From positions 39,263-103,262 of the forward strand of contig JAHLKH010000089.1 in NCBI GenBank assembly GCA_025526915.1: a stretch of DNA of 64,000 nt, given 5' to 3'. A program made the position numbers and the translations under genes. Shown here piece by piece: positions 1 through 11,656 of this stretch. The notes under the pieces are model-generated. The model made no database searches, was not told where the DNA came from, and was given only the letters and a program-made list of their open reading frames with translations. How positions within the stretch are numbered: the first letter of the stretch is position 1; every line of letters begins with the position of its first letter. Origin of the DNA: Entophlyctis helioformis. Taxonomy: Eukaryota; Chytridiomycota; Chytridiomycetes; Chytridiales; Chytriomycetaceae.

Positions 1-1095
1 TGCTCCGATGTTTGCGGCTGGGGGCAGGACTCGTTTCCGGCAATCAGCAGCAGAGCAGCGTCCATGACAGCTGCACCGTTAAGCATCGTGGCCATGAGAA
101 TATCGTGGCCCGGGCAGTCGACAAACGACACATGGCTGGTCAAGACAGATGGGCAACGGTACACAGCCAGAACGATTAGATGATGATCGCTGGTCAAGAT
201 GCAGCTGCCCGGCGCCAAGATGCAGGCACGCAGATGAACAGCAAGGAGATCCACTCCCATTCAACTCTGCGCAAAACTGTCATTCCATCGAACAGAGGCA
301 CTTACCGCAGAAGCCTCATTCTGCCCTTGCAGCCAACGCGCTCGCAGGCAAAGCCTTCCTCCTTGTCGCTCTTGTAAGAGCGGTAGCAGCCGGGACGAGG
401 GCACTCGTCGTTGTCACACTTGAAAATCTGTAGACAGCGCCGTGACGGGTGAGTCAGCAGACTAACGGCACGCACAGCGACCACCCGAAAGCAAGCACAA
501 GCGAGCGTGCAGGTGCTGGCTTGCCTTGGCATTGGCATAGCCGAGCTTGATGGTGATGTTACGCTCGAGCTCGTTCTTGAAGCGGACAGTCTGAACGCCA
601 GAAATGGCCTTGACAACAGTGGACTTGCCGTGGGCGACATGGCCAATGGTTCCTAAGGTCCCAGGCAGCAGCAACAGCAACAGTGAACACGCCAGTCAGC
701 AGGCTATTCAGCCAGTGGGCCATTCAACAAGCCAGACAAAGGCAGACGGTGGTGCCCGCCGTCATGGGCGTCATGGTCGTCATGGGCGTCGTGGGCGTCA
801 TGGCGGCCTTGGCCCTTGGGCTGATTCTTGCTGATCAACGCATGCGCGGCCGCCCTGGCAGAGCAGCACATGCGGCCACAGAAAGAGAACGAACAGGAGG
901 CAGAACAGGGCAAGAGAGGAAGGAAGAGAGGAAGGAAGAGCGGGAGGAAGAGAGGGAGTGCACCGCAGGCAGGGGCGGCATGGCAGCAGGGGTTGGACAG
1001 CAGTCGCACCACTCACCAATGTTGATGGTCGCCTGTCTGGAAATGACCTCTGGCGACAGAGGGTGCAGCGTTGCAGGGTCAATCTCTGTGGACAT
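1..1095 (-). CDS. Translation initiation factor eIF2 subunit gamma, 5' part (cut by window start)
   Basis: GTPase subunit that brings Met-tRNAi to the 40S ribosome in the eIF2 ternary complex. Four exons are visible: 1017-1095, 525-652, 306-427 and 1-135, and the gene continues beyond the window. Exon 1 encodes [20 protein letters not shown]. Exon 2 holds the P-loop GHVAHGKST and the effector region [14 protein letters not shown]. Exon 3 holds the eIF2-gamma zinc knuckle ([11 protein letters not shown] and a later C-x4-C pair). Exon 4 has the G3 motif DCPGH followed by DILMATML. Frames join cleanly across every junction. The intron after exon 2 appears to use a GC donor (GCAAGC). The start codon is the only ATG that fits the family N-terminus. 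A conserved 5'UTR-intron module lies directly upstream, shared divergently with the cyclin gene. Identity is secure. Confidence 0.95.
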
Positions 1096-1322
1096 TGTCT
1101 TTGGCCGGCGTGCCGTAGTGTTAGCGGTTCGAGTCAGCAGCCCGCATGGACAGCCAGTGCACGAGTGGGCGACGCACATCAGCGAGCAAGCCACGGCACC
1201 TACCTCGTCTGCGCAGTGGCCCGTTTGGTGGTCGATCGGGAGGGGTAAAGCGGATGTCAGGCTGGATGTCAGGCGGGTCACGTGAAGTACACGTGACTGG
1301 CAGTCGGGCCAATCAGCGGCGC
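1096..1322 (-). promoter_or_regulatory. Promoter plus putative 5'UTR intron of eIF2-gamma (module copy A)
   Basis: Read toward eIF2-gamma this holds, in order: a CCAAT box (1310-1314 region), two CACGTGA palindromes, a CCTCCCGATCGACC block, a donor GAG|GTAGGT at 1203, the conserved interior, GCTGCTGACTC (1130-1140) and CGCTAAC, and an AG four bases before the ATG. That would be a 5'UTR intron of about 104 nt. The stretch 1123-1322 is repeated almost base for base at 37869-38072 upstream of ADA2, with about five differences in 200. Splicing is inferred, not shown. Confidence 0.6.
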
Positions 1323-1353
1323 AACCGCCCCCCTCCTCTTTGACTGGATCGCC

Positions 1354-3592
1354 ATGCAACAGCAGCAGCAGCAGCGGCAGCAGCAGCAGCAGCCGCCAGG
1401 GTCGCCGTCGCTCTCGCCAATGGACAATGGCGACTGGCTGTACAGCGAGAGCGCCTTTCTGACGACGCCCTCTGCGCTGCAGGGTGTACCACCAGAGAAC
1501 GAGGCCGGAGTTCGGCTGAGGGCATGTCGCTTTATTGAGCGCTGTGCCCGCAAGCTGCGAGTGTAAGCTGGACTGCGCTGGACTGGACTGGACTAGACTG
1601 GACTGGACTGCGGTGCTGGACGGCGGTGCTGGACGGCCAAAGACCGGCCCTCAAAGCAGCAACCGCAGTGCATGCCTCGCAGCCAGCCGACTGTGCCGCT
1701 CTTTTATCCGTGGACTGCCTGCCTGTTGGACAGGCTTCACGGAACGCTGTGGCGGCAGACACTGACCCTGTCGATGCTGCATGCGGATGCCGGACGGGCG
1801 ATGTGGACCCAACAGGCCTCATGACCTCATGGCAACCTCAAAGGTGTTGCTGCAGCGGTTCTACATGCGATCGTCCGTCAAGGACTGCGAGTATCACGAT
1901 GTCGCCTCGTCGCTCCTGTTTCTCAGCTGCAAGCTGGGCGAGGGCCGCACGTTCAAGCGCATCGAAGAGGTGGTGTCGGTGTGTGGCAGCGACGCAAAAA
2001 AGTCGCCTGTAGATGTCTCGGAGGGCTCAAAGGTACGCATGCACAGCAGCCCATCTTGGATCTGGTCGCCAAAGATCTGGTGGCTGATCAGCCGTTTGGC
2101 GGGGTGTGGCTTGCGCCGTGTTTGGGGGACCATCAACAGGAGTTCTTGCGCTGGAAAGACACCATCATGCACTACGAAGAACACGCCCTCCACCAGCTCT
2201 GTTACGATCTTTCTCCTGGACTTCCGCACCATCTTGCGCTTGGGATCGTTCGCGATCATCAAGGTACCCATTCATGTTCTGTGCATGCTCCTATGCCAGA
2301 TTTGCATGTGTGGCACCGCCATTTCCTTCTGCTGCACGGCTGTTTCTTTCAGATTTCTGAGAGCCGATTCTTCTGACAATGCCTTTGGATACGCAGGCTC
2401 CCTCTCGATGCAAAAGCTGGCCTTTTTCTACTGCGAGGAGGCGTAAGTATGCATCACCCTGGCTGGGTTCCAATCCATCCGAGATATTTGCGAGACACCA
2501 GGGCTAACACTGCGCCTGGCTTTGAAATGTCACGGCTACCATGTGTGCACCCATCAGCCTTTGCACAACCCTCGTCCTTCGCTTCCCGGCCCTCCAGATT
2601 GCCCAGGCGGCAGTGCATGCCGCATGTCTCACTCTCGGGGAGACTATTCACACATTGTCTGGACAAGAATGGTGGGCGGCTGGCGATCTAGACTTGCGCA
2701 GACTAAAAGGTTCGCCATGCGCTGCTGCGATGATGCCCTGGAATACCGACACCATGTACTGACACGTGTTTCTGTCATTTATGCCCCAGCGATAGCATAT
2801 GAAATGTCGCTGGCCGCTGACGAGGCACAGCTCCGCCGCCTTGTGCGCATCCGCATGTCAAGGTTCAAGGACCGCGAATTCCGAGGGCAGCGGCGGCGTC
2901 CAAAGCACTCTGGCGCATCTTCGTCGCGGGCAAAGGCCACATCCACTGCTTTGAGTGTTGCAGCCACCAGCTCAAGCGCCGTAAGTCATCGCCATGACTG
3001 CGACGACCAGCGCTGGTCTTTTTAGCCAACAGCCGGATTCATCTGCCATTTGTCATGCCTTTGCTTCTTCTTTCCTCGCCTGTGTGCGCTCGATTGCTAC
3101 GGCTCTCCTATGGCTTGCGAACCGTGCGTTGGATCCCTTCTCCAGTCACCAAGAGGCGTGCCAGGCCATGTGACCCCTCTCGCAAGCATGGCAGAGGCAA
3201 GCCCAGGCTGGTCGCCCTCCAAGCATCACATCTCCATATCTCCTCCATTCGTCCCACCTGGCGCATCTGATCACCGGCGCGCCACGCATGTGCCCGACGT
3301 AATGCCCATCATGATGATGAATGCGAGGCCGATCCCTTTTGGCGGAGGTTTCCCAAAGCATCACATTCCTCCGCCGCCTCCACCACCCCATCCGTTCATG
3401 GTGCCGCCCTTTCCCGCACAGCCGTTTCCGCGTCCCTTTCTTCACCCTCACCAGCTTCACGGCCAGCCTGGCATGGGCATTGGTCCCGCGCGTCCTGTCA
3501 TGAACGGGCCGCCGCCTCCACGTTTTCATCCCTACGCATTCCATGCTCGGCCGCAGCCGCCAAGCGGCCCTCACCACCACAACCAACATTGA
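1354..3592 (+). CDS. Cyclin of the K/T/L (transcriptional) type
   Basis: Probable partner of a transcription-associated CDK (P-TEFb/CDK12-like) acting on RNA polymerase II. The N-terminus is poly-Q, followed by the cyclin-box start WLYSESAFLTTPSALQG and RACRFIERCARKLRV (exon 1, 1354 to about 1562). Exon 2 (about 1816-2032) gives VLLQRFYMRSSVK and the helix FLSCKLGEGRTFKRIEEVV. A later exon from about 2141 gives FLRWKDTIMHYEEHALHQLC. Further exons carry LAFFYCEEA and IAQAAVHAACLTLGETI. The last exon is a Pro/His/Gly-rich tail ending near 3592, as in cyclins K and T. Exons between 2140 and 3050 are uncertain. Intron 1 contains a CTGGA pentamer repeat. Which of cyclin K, T or L it is cannot be decided here. 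Confidence 0.72.
1563..1625 (+). repeat. CTGGA-type pentamer microsatellite in cyclin intron 1
   Basis: Imperfect tandem copies of GGACT/CTGGA, about nine units, lie directly after the proposed exon 1 donor (GTAAGC). No coding role is seen. Confidence 0.7.
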
Positions 3593-3902
3593 TTCCACTT
3601 ATGGGCCTGCGCACATGGCCAGTGTCTGTTGTTTCCTGGACCTTTTATCCCCGCCACCACTATTCGCCTCAACATCGCGTTTCCGTCGAACCCGACACGG
3701 ACAGCCTTCTCCTTCACTGTACACATACTCCCGCGTCCCGCCACCCCTTCTTACGGCCGAGTCTGTCTAGTCTTTGGTGCCCAAGATACCATGGCATTCA
3801 TCACAAGCTGGCAATTGAATGAATGGGCGGGCCATGTGCTTCAATCTCCTGTCGGATCACTGATAATGTGAAAGGGTCGAGAGTGCCGCAATCCAGCCCG
3901 CG
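3593..3902. other. Convergent 3' intergenic region
   Basis: About 310 bp between the stop codons of the cyclin (+) and the RasGEF (-). It contains pyrimidine-rich stretches and short open frames with no recognisable protein. It presumably holds both 3' UTRs. Confidence 0.6.
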
Positions 3903-6900
3903 TCAGTTGTCGTCGCTGTCTGTTTCCTCTTCTCTTGGTTCGATGATCAGCGATCGGTCATAAAGCTCGTCTTCGGTCATCAGCGGCATCTCTTCCCATC
4001 CAGTCGGCGCTCCTCGCTTGTCTCCCAATCGACGCACAAACTCTTGAATGGCCGGCACTGGCGTCAATGCAAATGGCACTTGCTCAAAGCGCTGGATCTC
4101 TCGGATCAGGTTGTACACCTTGCGTCGCTTTTCAAAGTTGATAAAATGCGAGTCAGGCAGAAAGTCTGGGTTTCCGAGCTCGATGAACGTCAGGTCGGTG
4201 AGGTAGACACCTGGCTCATTCGCATTTGTCAATCAAATGGTTGAGCCATGGATGAGTTGGAGATCTTGCCCCATACGACGCGCTTGCGAGCGAGTCAGTT
4301 GGCAGCCATACCTAGAAATGGAATGGCAGGAGGGGCCATCTCCTTGAGTACTTTGCGATAGTTGGCGTATTGAAACCTTGGGCTGACTATGTCTGCAAGC
4401 TCCTTGTACGCGTCGCTGATTTTGGGATGTTTATCCTCAAGGATCTGCAGCATGACAGTTAACAGGACAGTCGTTTGTCTGGCTTATTGCGTTTGAATTG
4501 GCAGACACGGGCTGTCATCCAGCAACGTACCTTCCATGTCTTGTGCAGTCGGCTGATTGGCGACATGGTAAACGCGCCAATTATGGTTGTTACTCCTGTG
4601 AGGTTGTTGAGCTCTCTGCAGTGCTGTCGGTGCATGCAAAAAGGGCGATCAGTGGAGCACATGCTCATCACGTACATCTCGCATGAATGCACGTACCATG
4701 GCCACTTGGACAAAGTACTTTACAATGTTCATGCGCATTTTGAGATTGTCTTGCGATGCGATGTTGGTCGCAATCCAAAACGAGAGCTTACTTCCATTGT
4801 CAGCCACACTTGGCAGGTGCAATAGGGGGAGCGCCGCACCGGCACGCAACGGGGCTCCATTCGCGCAAGCACCGCATCCACATGCGTTGGCCGGTATCCA
4901 GTTACCTGGTTCGTGTGCTGGATGAGCTTGGAAATGTCTGTATTCCCAGAATTTGGATCGTGGCGCTTTGGGTTGGCTCCCTTGATGGCTTGTGCTTCTT
5001 TGCGGCGATGGCCGTCCCAGATCTGATCAAGACACTCGTATGGCTTGACGCGCGCGAAGAGCTCAAACTCCACCAGCGTCAGCTGGCGCGCCATTTCTTG
5101 AGGATCAATATCCATGAACGCTTTCAGGTCTGTTGTCAAGGCAACAAGCAGGTCAACTCCAGCAAAAGCACGTGTTGGGAGGATGGGTTTGGGGCACTGC
5201 TTCTCGCGCTCGGCGCCAAGTTGGGGGATCATCCGTGCTCTTGGCTCTTCCAACAGCTGCCAAGCGCAAATGCAATCCATTCCAGCGTTTCAGCATCCAC
5301 ATTGGCGTGCAGGGCCAGCAGCACAACGCACTTGGTGTACCTTTGCATCCAACGCCTGCAACATCGTGACCGACAGTTGCTCAAAGTCAAAAGCCACTTT
5401 CTTCTCAACAAAGTCCCGGTATCGCAGAATGTACTGCTCGTAGTCGACAAAGTCCTCTTCAAAGTGGTTTTGGATCCAATGCAGCAGCACGTGACACACT
5501 CTGATCGGGGACAATCAATAACAATCGCATTCTTGTGTGAGTGCAATCAGGAGTGCAAGCCGGCCGTGGCGTTTTCAAACGCGTTCTTTCACGCCAGCGC
5601 TTACCGAAGTCGAACTTGGACAACTTTCTTGTCTAGGTACACATCAAACATTCGCTGGTTCAGACCATACGGCGGCGCAATGTCGTATCGCTTAAAGAGC
5701 TGGTCCATCAGTTCGGTTGTGGTGGTGAATGAGTGGTGTGTCATGATCATGGCGGCCATAAAGTCCTCGTCTGTAGAGATGCCACGAGTAGGGTTGCTAT
5801 GCTTGTCAGTGCGGCCGAATGCATGGGTTTCAGGGATCAAACCCAAATTCCTAACCATTGACCATGTGGTGTGTTGAAGCCTCGAGCAGCTTATTAAGGC
5901 GGCCGCCCTTGATCACGCGCTTTCCGTTGATCTCTTCCGCCACCAGTCCCTCTGGCGAGTCTTCGAGAAAACTCAGCTCTTCCTTGGTCAGCTGCGTGGC
6001 TGGCTTCTTTCCGATAGGATTCTGGTCACCCAGCAGCTGTCCCTCCCACATCTGGAAGAGCTGTTTGACGCGCTCATTCTGCAAGCACTCCTTGCGCCAG
6101 TTGTCTTGCTTTCGCCGCTCTTCCAAGAATGTGTGCCGCACTTTGGTTGCCGTTTCCTTTGCAAGAATGACCACCTTTTTCACAGAAAGCACACACGGGA
6201 TGGTCGCCTGAAGCATCTCGGACGCCGAGTTGGGCGGCGGCCACGAGGCCGACGCAATCTTGCCCTTGGCCATGACCTGGCGTGCAGCTGTCTTTACGTC
6301 TTCAAATGCCGTCCGAAGAATCGGCTTGAGGGGGTACGGATACTCGACCATGGGCAGCTTCACTCCTGATGCCTCAAGCCGTGTCACATCCTCTTGGTCG
6401 AGCACAACGTCGTCGGGAATGTCCTTGAGAAGCTCAAAGGACTGGATTTCCTCCATCAAAGTGTCAGCGCGTGCATGCACCGTGGATGTCGCCTTGATGA
6501 ACTCTTCCTTGAGGTGCTGATCGTGCACATTTTTGAGCTCGGCGACCGAGACGACGAATTGCTTGAGCAACGAGTCCAGCGTCTTGAAAAAGTCTGCATC
6601 TGCAGCCTTTTCTTCTGGCGTCAGCACGTCCTGCGATGGCTGGCGGGCACCCAGGTCGTACCGCTTTGACATTTCCTCGATAAGTTTGAGATCATTTTGC
6701 CGCTTGTACTCGGAATAGCTCAATGCACCCTTGAACACCGTGCCCGCTTCCAACTTGGAGTCCGAATGCGATGCCGACGAAGAGCTTGAGGCTGATGGCA
6801 ATTCATCGCCGGCATCCTCGCTTTCCTCAAACGCGTGAAACTGCAGTCACGACACATGCACGGTTAGCATATCAGCAAAGTATCACCGTCGGTTGGCACA

Positions 6901-9612
6901 AAGAAGAAAGGAGGACAATATCGCCGCAGGCCTGCAGAGTCAACGTACGCTAACTTCCAAGTTTTTGTCCAGAACAGGGTAGTGTCCAAGAGTGTTTGCC
7001 AACATCACCAACTCCCGACAGGATGCAGCAAGAGATATGGCTTCTCCCGTCATGTCCGCTACAGCAGCGGGTGGCGGCCAAACACCAATCGCCATACGCG
7101 TTGACAGCATTAGCTGCTTTGGAAACTCGGTACCGATCGTGCGCGAAAGCTCTTTGATTCTGGCACGCACGGGCGTCTTGGAAAACATGGACAGATCGCC
7201 AGTTGTGCCTGACGCGAGAGATGCAGACTTGGCTGCCATTGCAACACCGCTACCTGAAGCAGCCGCTACAGCGGCAGCGGCGGCCGCAGCAGCCACGCTT
7301 GCCGTTGTGACTGGCGCTTTGCCTGCTGTACATGTTGTCTTGTCGATCATTTCAATAGCACGAATGATCTCGGACGCGCAGTGAATGGCTTTGGCTGATA
7401 TTGCAATGTAGTGGTGCTTGATGTTCTTGTTTGCTGCCATGACCAGCTGCACGACGCACTGGAACACTGCTATCCAAAGCCCATCAAGCTCGGTGCCACG
7501 ATCAGGCATGTGCTCGGCAAGCGCCATGACCATATCCGAGTTGTTTCCAATGATTTTCTGTACGCTCCAATGCCGGTTGGCCGTCATACAGTCGTTAGCC
7601 TCGCAACCAAGCTTGCGCATCCCTCATTGGGCCGCAAGTTCAGCAGCTTACATCGAGATTGAGCCCTTGCCGAAAAGTCATGTTGCGCCTTCGTTGCATG
7701 TTCATGCGGCTCATTTGCGTTGTTTGCGACCGGATCATGGACGGGTCGCCGCCCATGACGCCAAGACCCGAGTTGCCGACGGCAACAGCGCCAGCTCTCC
7801 GTTGCAGCATCTCGCTGATTTCTGTTGCAATTTCAGAATCTTCGGGTGAAAAGTACATGACCTTGTCCTGCAGACTTGCGCGCCGTGTCTGTTGTGCACC
7901 AGCCGGTGGTATGCCTCCAGGGGCTGCTATTCCGGCTTGGTGTAGGGCCATTGAGGACGTGCTTACATGATCGCGTCGGAGTGCATTGTATGCATCGGTG
8001 CCCGTGTGGCTCAGCCAGACATTCTGCTCGACAGTGACTTTCTTGAGGTGGATGATGCCCTTGCTCAGCCAAGAGTCAACATCAGGATCAACAATCGCTC
8101 CGTTTTGCAAGAGCAGCTTGACCAAGTTCTTGCGTCGTGTCCAGGCTGCAATCATGAGCGCAGATCGGCCTTTTCCAGTGCCGGCTCTCGCATTGACATT
8201 TGCGCCTTTGGCCAAGAGGTACTCGACAGCCTCGACATGCCCGTAATGTGTTGCTGCAATGAGAGGTGTGATGGACGGCCGCGACTGCCAATTCAAGTCG
8301 TTCCGAGACCCTGATGCGGATAGCGAGGACGAATCCTGCGGCTCTTGGCGATTTCCCTCGATGCTGGCGCCTGCCTCATCAACCAGGAACTTGACCACGT
8401 TCATGCGACCAGCGACAATGGCCCAGATGAGAGCTGTGTAGCCGTGATGGTCGGTTGCATCCAACGAGGCGTTGCGTCGCACGAGCTCGGTCACAAGACC
8501 AAGATGCCCCTTGTATGCTGCCTTCATCAAGCATGTCCACCCGGCTTCGTCAAAGGCGTCGATGGTTTCTGGGGTGAGAGCGTGCAGCAGCGGGTCCTTG
8601 AAACCAAGAAACGCCGCATTGTACACTGGAAATACTTTGGACTGGATCGAGTCTTTGAACGCTTCCCGCCGGATCAGGTCGTCATCTGTGATTGCAGAGG
8701 CGGCCGTGCTGCCAAACAGCGTGACGCCGCCCGACGAGCCCAAGACTGGGAGAGTAACGTTTCCGACAAAGTCGGCGTCTGTGCCGCCTCCAGCACCATT
8801 GCTTCCAACACTGTTGCTGACAGACGTCACGGCCACAGCCGCGTTCGTCGTGTTCCCGCCATCTCTGGATGTTGGCAGGGAGGATGATGCCGCCGTTGCT
8901 GCAAGCGACGGATCTTTTGCGTGGCCGCGCCGGTCTCGTCGACGGTCCGAGCCGCCGGGCCCTCCAGCACCACCTCCAGCGCCGCCTCCGCCACCAACTG
9001 CTGCGCTGCTGGAGCCAGACGCGCCAGATCCGGCGGAGCCATTGTACAGAACCCTTTCTTCCTTGAGGGGGATGATTGCACCGTGCATAACGAGTGCTTT
9101 AGCGATCTTGACAAACCCCATGCGCTTGGCAATCGACAGTGGCATCACGCCGCTCTTGTTTGCGACGTTTGGATCGGCACCTTTCTGGAGCAGAAGGCAG
9201 GTCATGACCAAGTCGTTTTGTGCCACCGTCAAGTGCAGCGGCGTGTTGAGGTTGACGTCCATTGGCGAGTTGATTGACTGAAAGATGCTGTGGGCGTTGC
9301 TCATGCAAAACTGGTGAACCGCAGTCACATTGCCTTCCTGATGAGACCGTGAACACGTTGGTGTTGCAGAGCCAGCTGCTGGGTCAGTTGTGCCACCAGG
9401 TCGCATACGCCTCACAAGCAAACACCCGATGGGATGGATGTTCTGCGCATATAGTCACATACGTGGCACAGCTCGAGCATACGCTTGCCCTTGGCCTTTT
9501 CTTCGCTGTCTTGGCTACCAAGATGCGCGTGATTCGCGCCACCTTTGCCAGGATGGCTGGTCGATGCCTGCTGCTGCTTTGGGTCGCCGAGGAGAGCCCC
9601 TCTGGCGGGCAT
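3903..9612 (-). CDS. Ankyrin-repeat, REM and RasGEF (CDC25-type) fusion protein
   Basis: Guanine-nucleotide exchange factor expected to activate a Ras-family GTPase. Proposed exons start at 9463-9612 (MPARGALLGDPKQQQ), 7652-9337 (at least five ankyrin repeats, e.g. TPLHLTVAQNDLVMTCLLLQ and TPLIAATHYGHVEAVEYLL), 6949-7599 and from 6840 downward. Phases are compatible at each junction, which is why these are called one gene. The REM box spans the junction near 5850 (RLNKLLEAS ... DEDFMAAMIMTHHSFTTTTE). The catalytic domain follows: QEMARQLTLVEFELFARVKP, then LTGVTTIIGAFTMSPISRLHKTW, GVYLTDLTFIELGNPD and INFEKRRKVYNLIREIQRF. The stop is at 3903-3905. A poly-Ala tract lies near 7270. Exons between 4230 and 5850 are small and their limits approximate. 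Two separate genes are possible but unlikely. Confidence 0.85.
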
Positions 9613-9925
9613 TAGAAAGAAAAGCCCAGTCACGATGGGAGCTGTGTGAGCACTCCAGCGATTGGGCAGGCAGCAGCCGTACGCAATCCACAGATGCGCT
9701 TACCCCTCCGACTTGGTTCGGTTGCGCTGGAACCCCCACTTCTGGCCAAACATTTCGTCTATTTGGGAAAATCAGCATCATTTGAATTGAATTTGGTTTG
9801 CCAGAACAATTTTGGTTGGTGTGGTGGCATGGTCGCAGATGTGCGTCGTCCACAAGCCGTCCGTCCATGCAGGCTGCTGACTCTCTGGGACTGGCATGGC
9901 ACGCTGGCCGCACAGCCAGCCTCGA
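9613..9925 (+). promoter_or_regulatory. Divergent promoter; 5'UTR intron of GID2 (module copy B)
   Basis: The region separates the RasGEF start (9612) from the GID2 start (9926). It contains CGCTTACCCCTCC at about 9700, like the CTTTACCCCTCC block of copies A and D. From about 9815 comes the module GTGGTGGCAT ... GATGTGCGTCGTCCAC ... CCGTCCATGCAGGCTGCTGACTC, then CGCACAG (acceptor) at about 9915, just before the ATG. The donor is less clear than in the other copies (GTTGGT or GTGTGG). Confidence 0.55.
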
Positions 9926-11222
9926 ATGGACGCCATCAGCAAAGAGTTTGAGCGGCTGGCCAAGCGCCAGAGGACCCTCAAGGACGAGACCAACAGCACC
10001 CTTGACTCGCTTATCCGACGCCTGCAGGACACACGGGCGGCCATCGCTGCCGGCTCGCCGGATGCATCCAAGACAGCCAAGGAAGTCAAGGAGGCCAAGG
10101 AGCTGGCCGCCAAGCTGACCGAGGCATACAAGGACACCCAGGCGACCATATACAAGTACTCCAAGACGGTCGAGAAGCGCTTCAAGACAGACCTGGACGC
10201 CATCTGGGACCCGCTTGCTTTCGAGGGCAAGGCGGCGACGCTCAACAAGGCCCTGGCCATTCACTTTGTCCGCGAGGGCCGGTTCGACATTGCAGAGACA
10301 TTTGTCGCCGAGGCTGCGCACGTCCACATCCCCGCCGACCTCAAGAGCCAGTTCTTTGAAATGTTCCAGATCCAGGAGGCGCTGCGGGCACGGGACATTG
10401 CGCCTGCCATCCAGTGGGCGGCCCGCCGACGGGCGGATCTCGAAAAGCGCGGCTCCAGTCTCGAGTTCCAGCTGCACAAGCTGCAGTTTGTGCAGCATCT
10501 GATCGTCCGCGAGCCACACTCAGCGTTGATGTATGCCAAGACCAACTTTGGCCATTTTGCACGGCATCTCAAAGGTGGGTGTATAAGCCAGACACAGACA
10601 ACCAGAGCGGCGCACTTTGCACAGTCGCGCACCTCCTTTAGATGTTTTGGGATACCGGCATTCGTTGCTCACTCGCTATGCCACGGCTCGTCCATGGCCG
10701 TCTTGTGATGGTTGTCAAACAAACGTGACAGAGATCCAGCAGCTCATGTGCGCCATTCTGTTTGCCGACAAGCTCTCCGTCTCTCCGTACGCCAGTCTCC
10801 TGAATCCCCATCTCTGGGTGGACATTCAGTCGAGCTTTTCTCGCGACTTTTGCCTGCTCCTGGGCCTCTCGTCTGATTCGCCGCTCTTCATCTCGGTGAC
10901 GGCTGGCACTCTGGCATTGCCAACCATCATCAAGATGTCGTCCATCATGAAGGACAAGTCGGGCTTGGAATGGTCGCAGCAGGGCGAGCTACCCGTCGAG
11001 ATCCCTCTTCTGGACACGTACCGATATCACTCTGTGTTTGCATGCCCCGTGTCCAAGGAACAGGGCTCGGACGAGAACCCGCCCATGATGATGCTCTGCG
11101 GCCACATTGTCTGCAAGGAGAGCTTGGCGCGACTGAGCAAGGGCAACGCGAACGCTCGGTTCAAGTGCCCCTACTGCCCAACAGAAAGCACTGCTTCGCA
11201 GGCCTCTCGCGTCCACTTTTAG
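9926..11222 (+). CDS. RMND5/GID2-type E3 ubiquitin ligase subunit (GID/CTLH complex)
   Basis: RING-like catalytic subunit of the GID/CTLH ligase, which in yeast degrades gluconeogenic enzymes. Exon 1 is 9926-10574 (MDAISKEFERLAKRQ ...) and exon 2 is 10732-11222, with phase 1 kept across the intron. Residues 90-210 form the LisH/CTLH region (ALAIHFVREGRFDIAETFV). The C-terminus is the degenerate RING of the family: FACPVSKEQ, MMMLCGHIVCKESLARLS, RFKCPYCPTE, with the usual ending of aromatic residue plus stop. An upstream ATG at 9896 is in frame, but it would lie inside the proposed 5'UTR intron, and MDAISKEFER fits the family start. Length is about 380 aa, as usual. Confidence 0.93.
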
Positions 11223-11656
11223 CCCATCAACAAGCAGCAAATGCATCCTCAACAGTCATCTGCTTCACCAATGCCACAGTGGAGTCCATGACGTGCAGAA
11301 CCACATCATTTTTGCACAGCGGAAACACCAAAGCGATTTCGGGCCTTCCAGTAAGCAGCGACGCCTCTCAGCTGGAGCGTTCGAATAAAGTGGCATTGCA
11401 AACATGATCGCCAAGCATCCGCCAAGCTGCAGCGACTCGCTTTCATGGCAACCCCACTTTGTCAAACGGATCTTCATTTGTGTGGCACGAGTCTGCAACA
11501 GACAAGGGTGCGGGTGCAAGGCATCATGGACAGAAAGAGAAAGGAGGGATACTTGAAGGGAAGAGAAAAGAATGAGCAGGAAAAGGACGTAATAGGTTGT
11601 GGTGGTGGTGGTGGTGGAGACGCCCCATTCACAACGGGGTAGGCGATAACGCGCTA
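11223..11656. other. Convergent 3' intergenic region with GGT repeat
   Basis: Some 430 bp lie between the GID2 stop and the subtilase stop. There is a short GGT-triplet run at about 11598-11622 and purine-rich sequence before it. No convincing gene is present. Confidence 0.6.

Noticed and set aside
1122..1140. GGTTCGAGTC resembling a tRNA B box upstream of eIF2-gamma and ADA2
   Set aside because: No A box, anticodon arm or acceptor pairing around it, and the string is better explained as the branch region of the 5'UTR intron read on the other strand.
9896..9925. Upstream in-frame ATG as the GID2 start
   Set aside because: It would lie inside the proposed 5'UTR intron, and the family N-terminus aligns from 9926.
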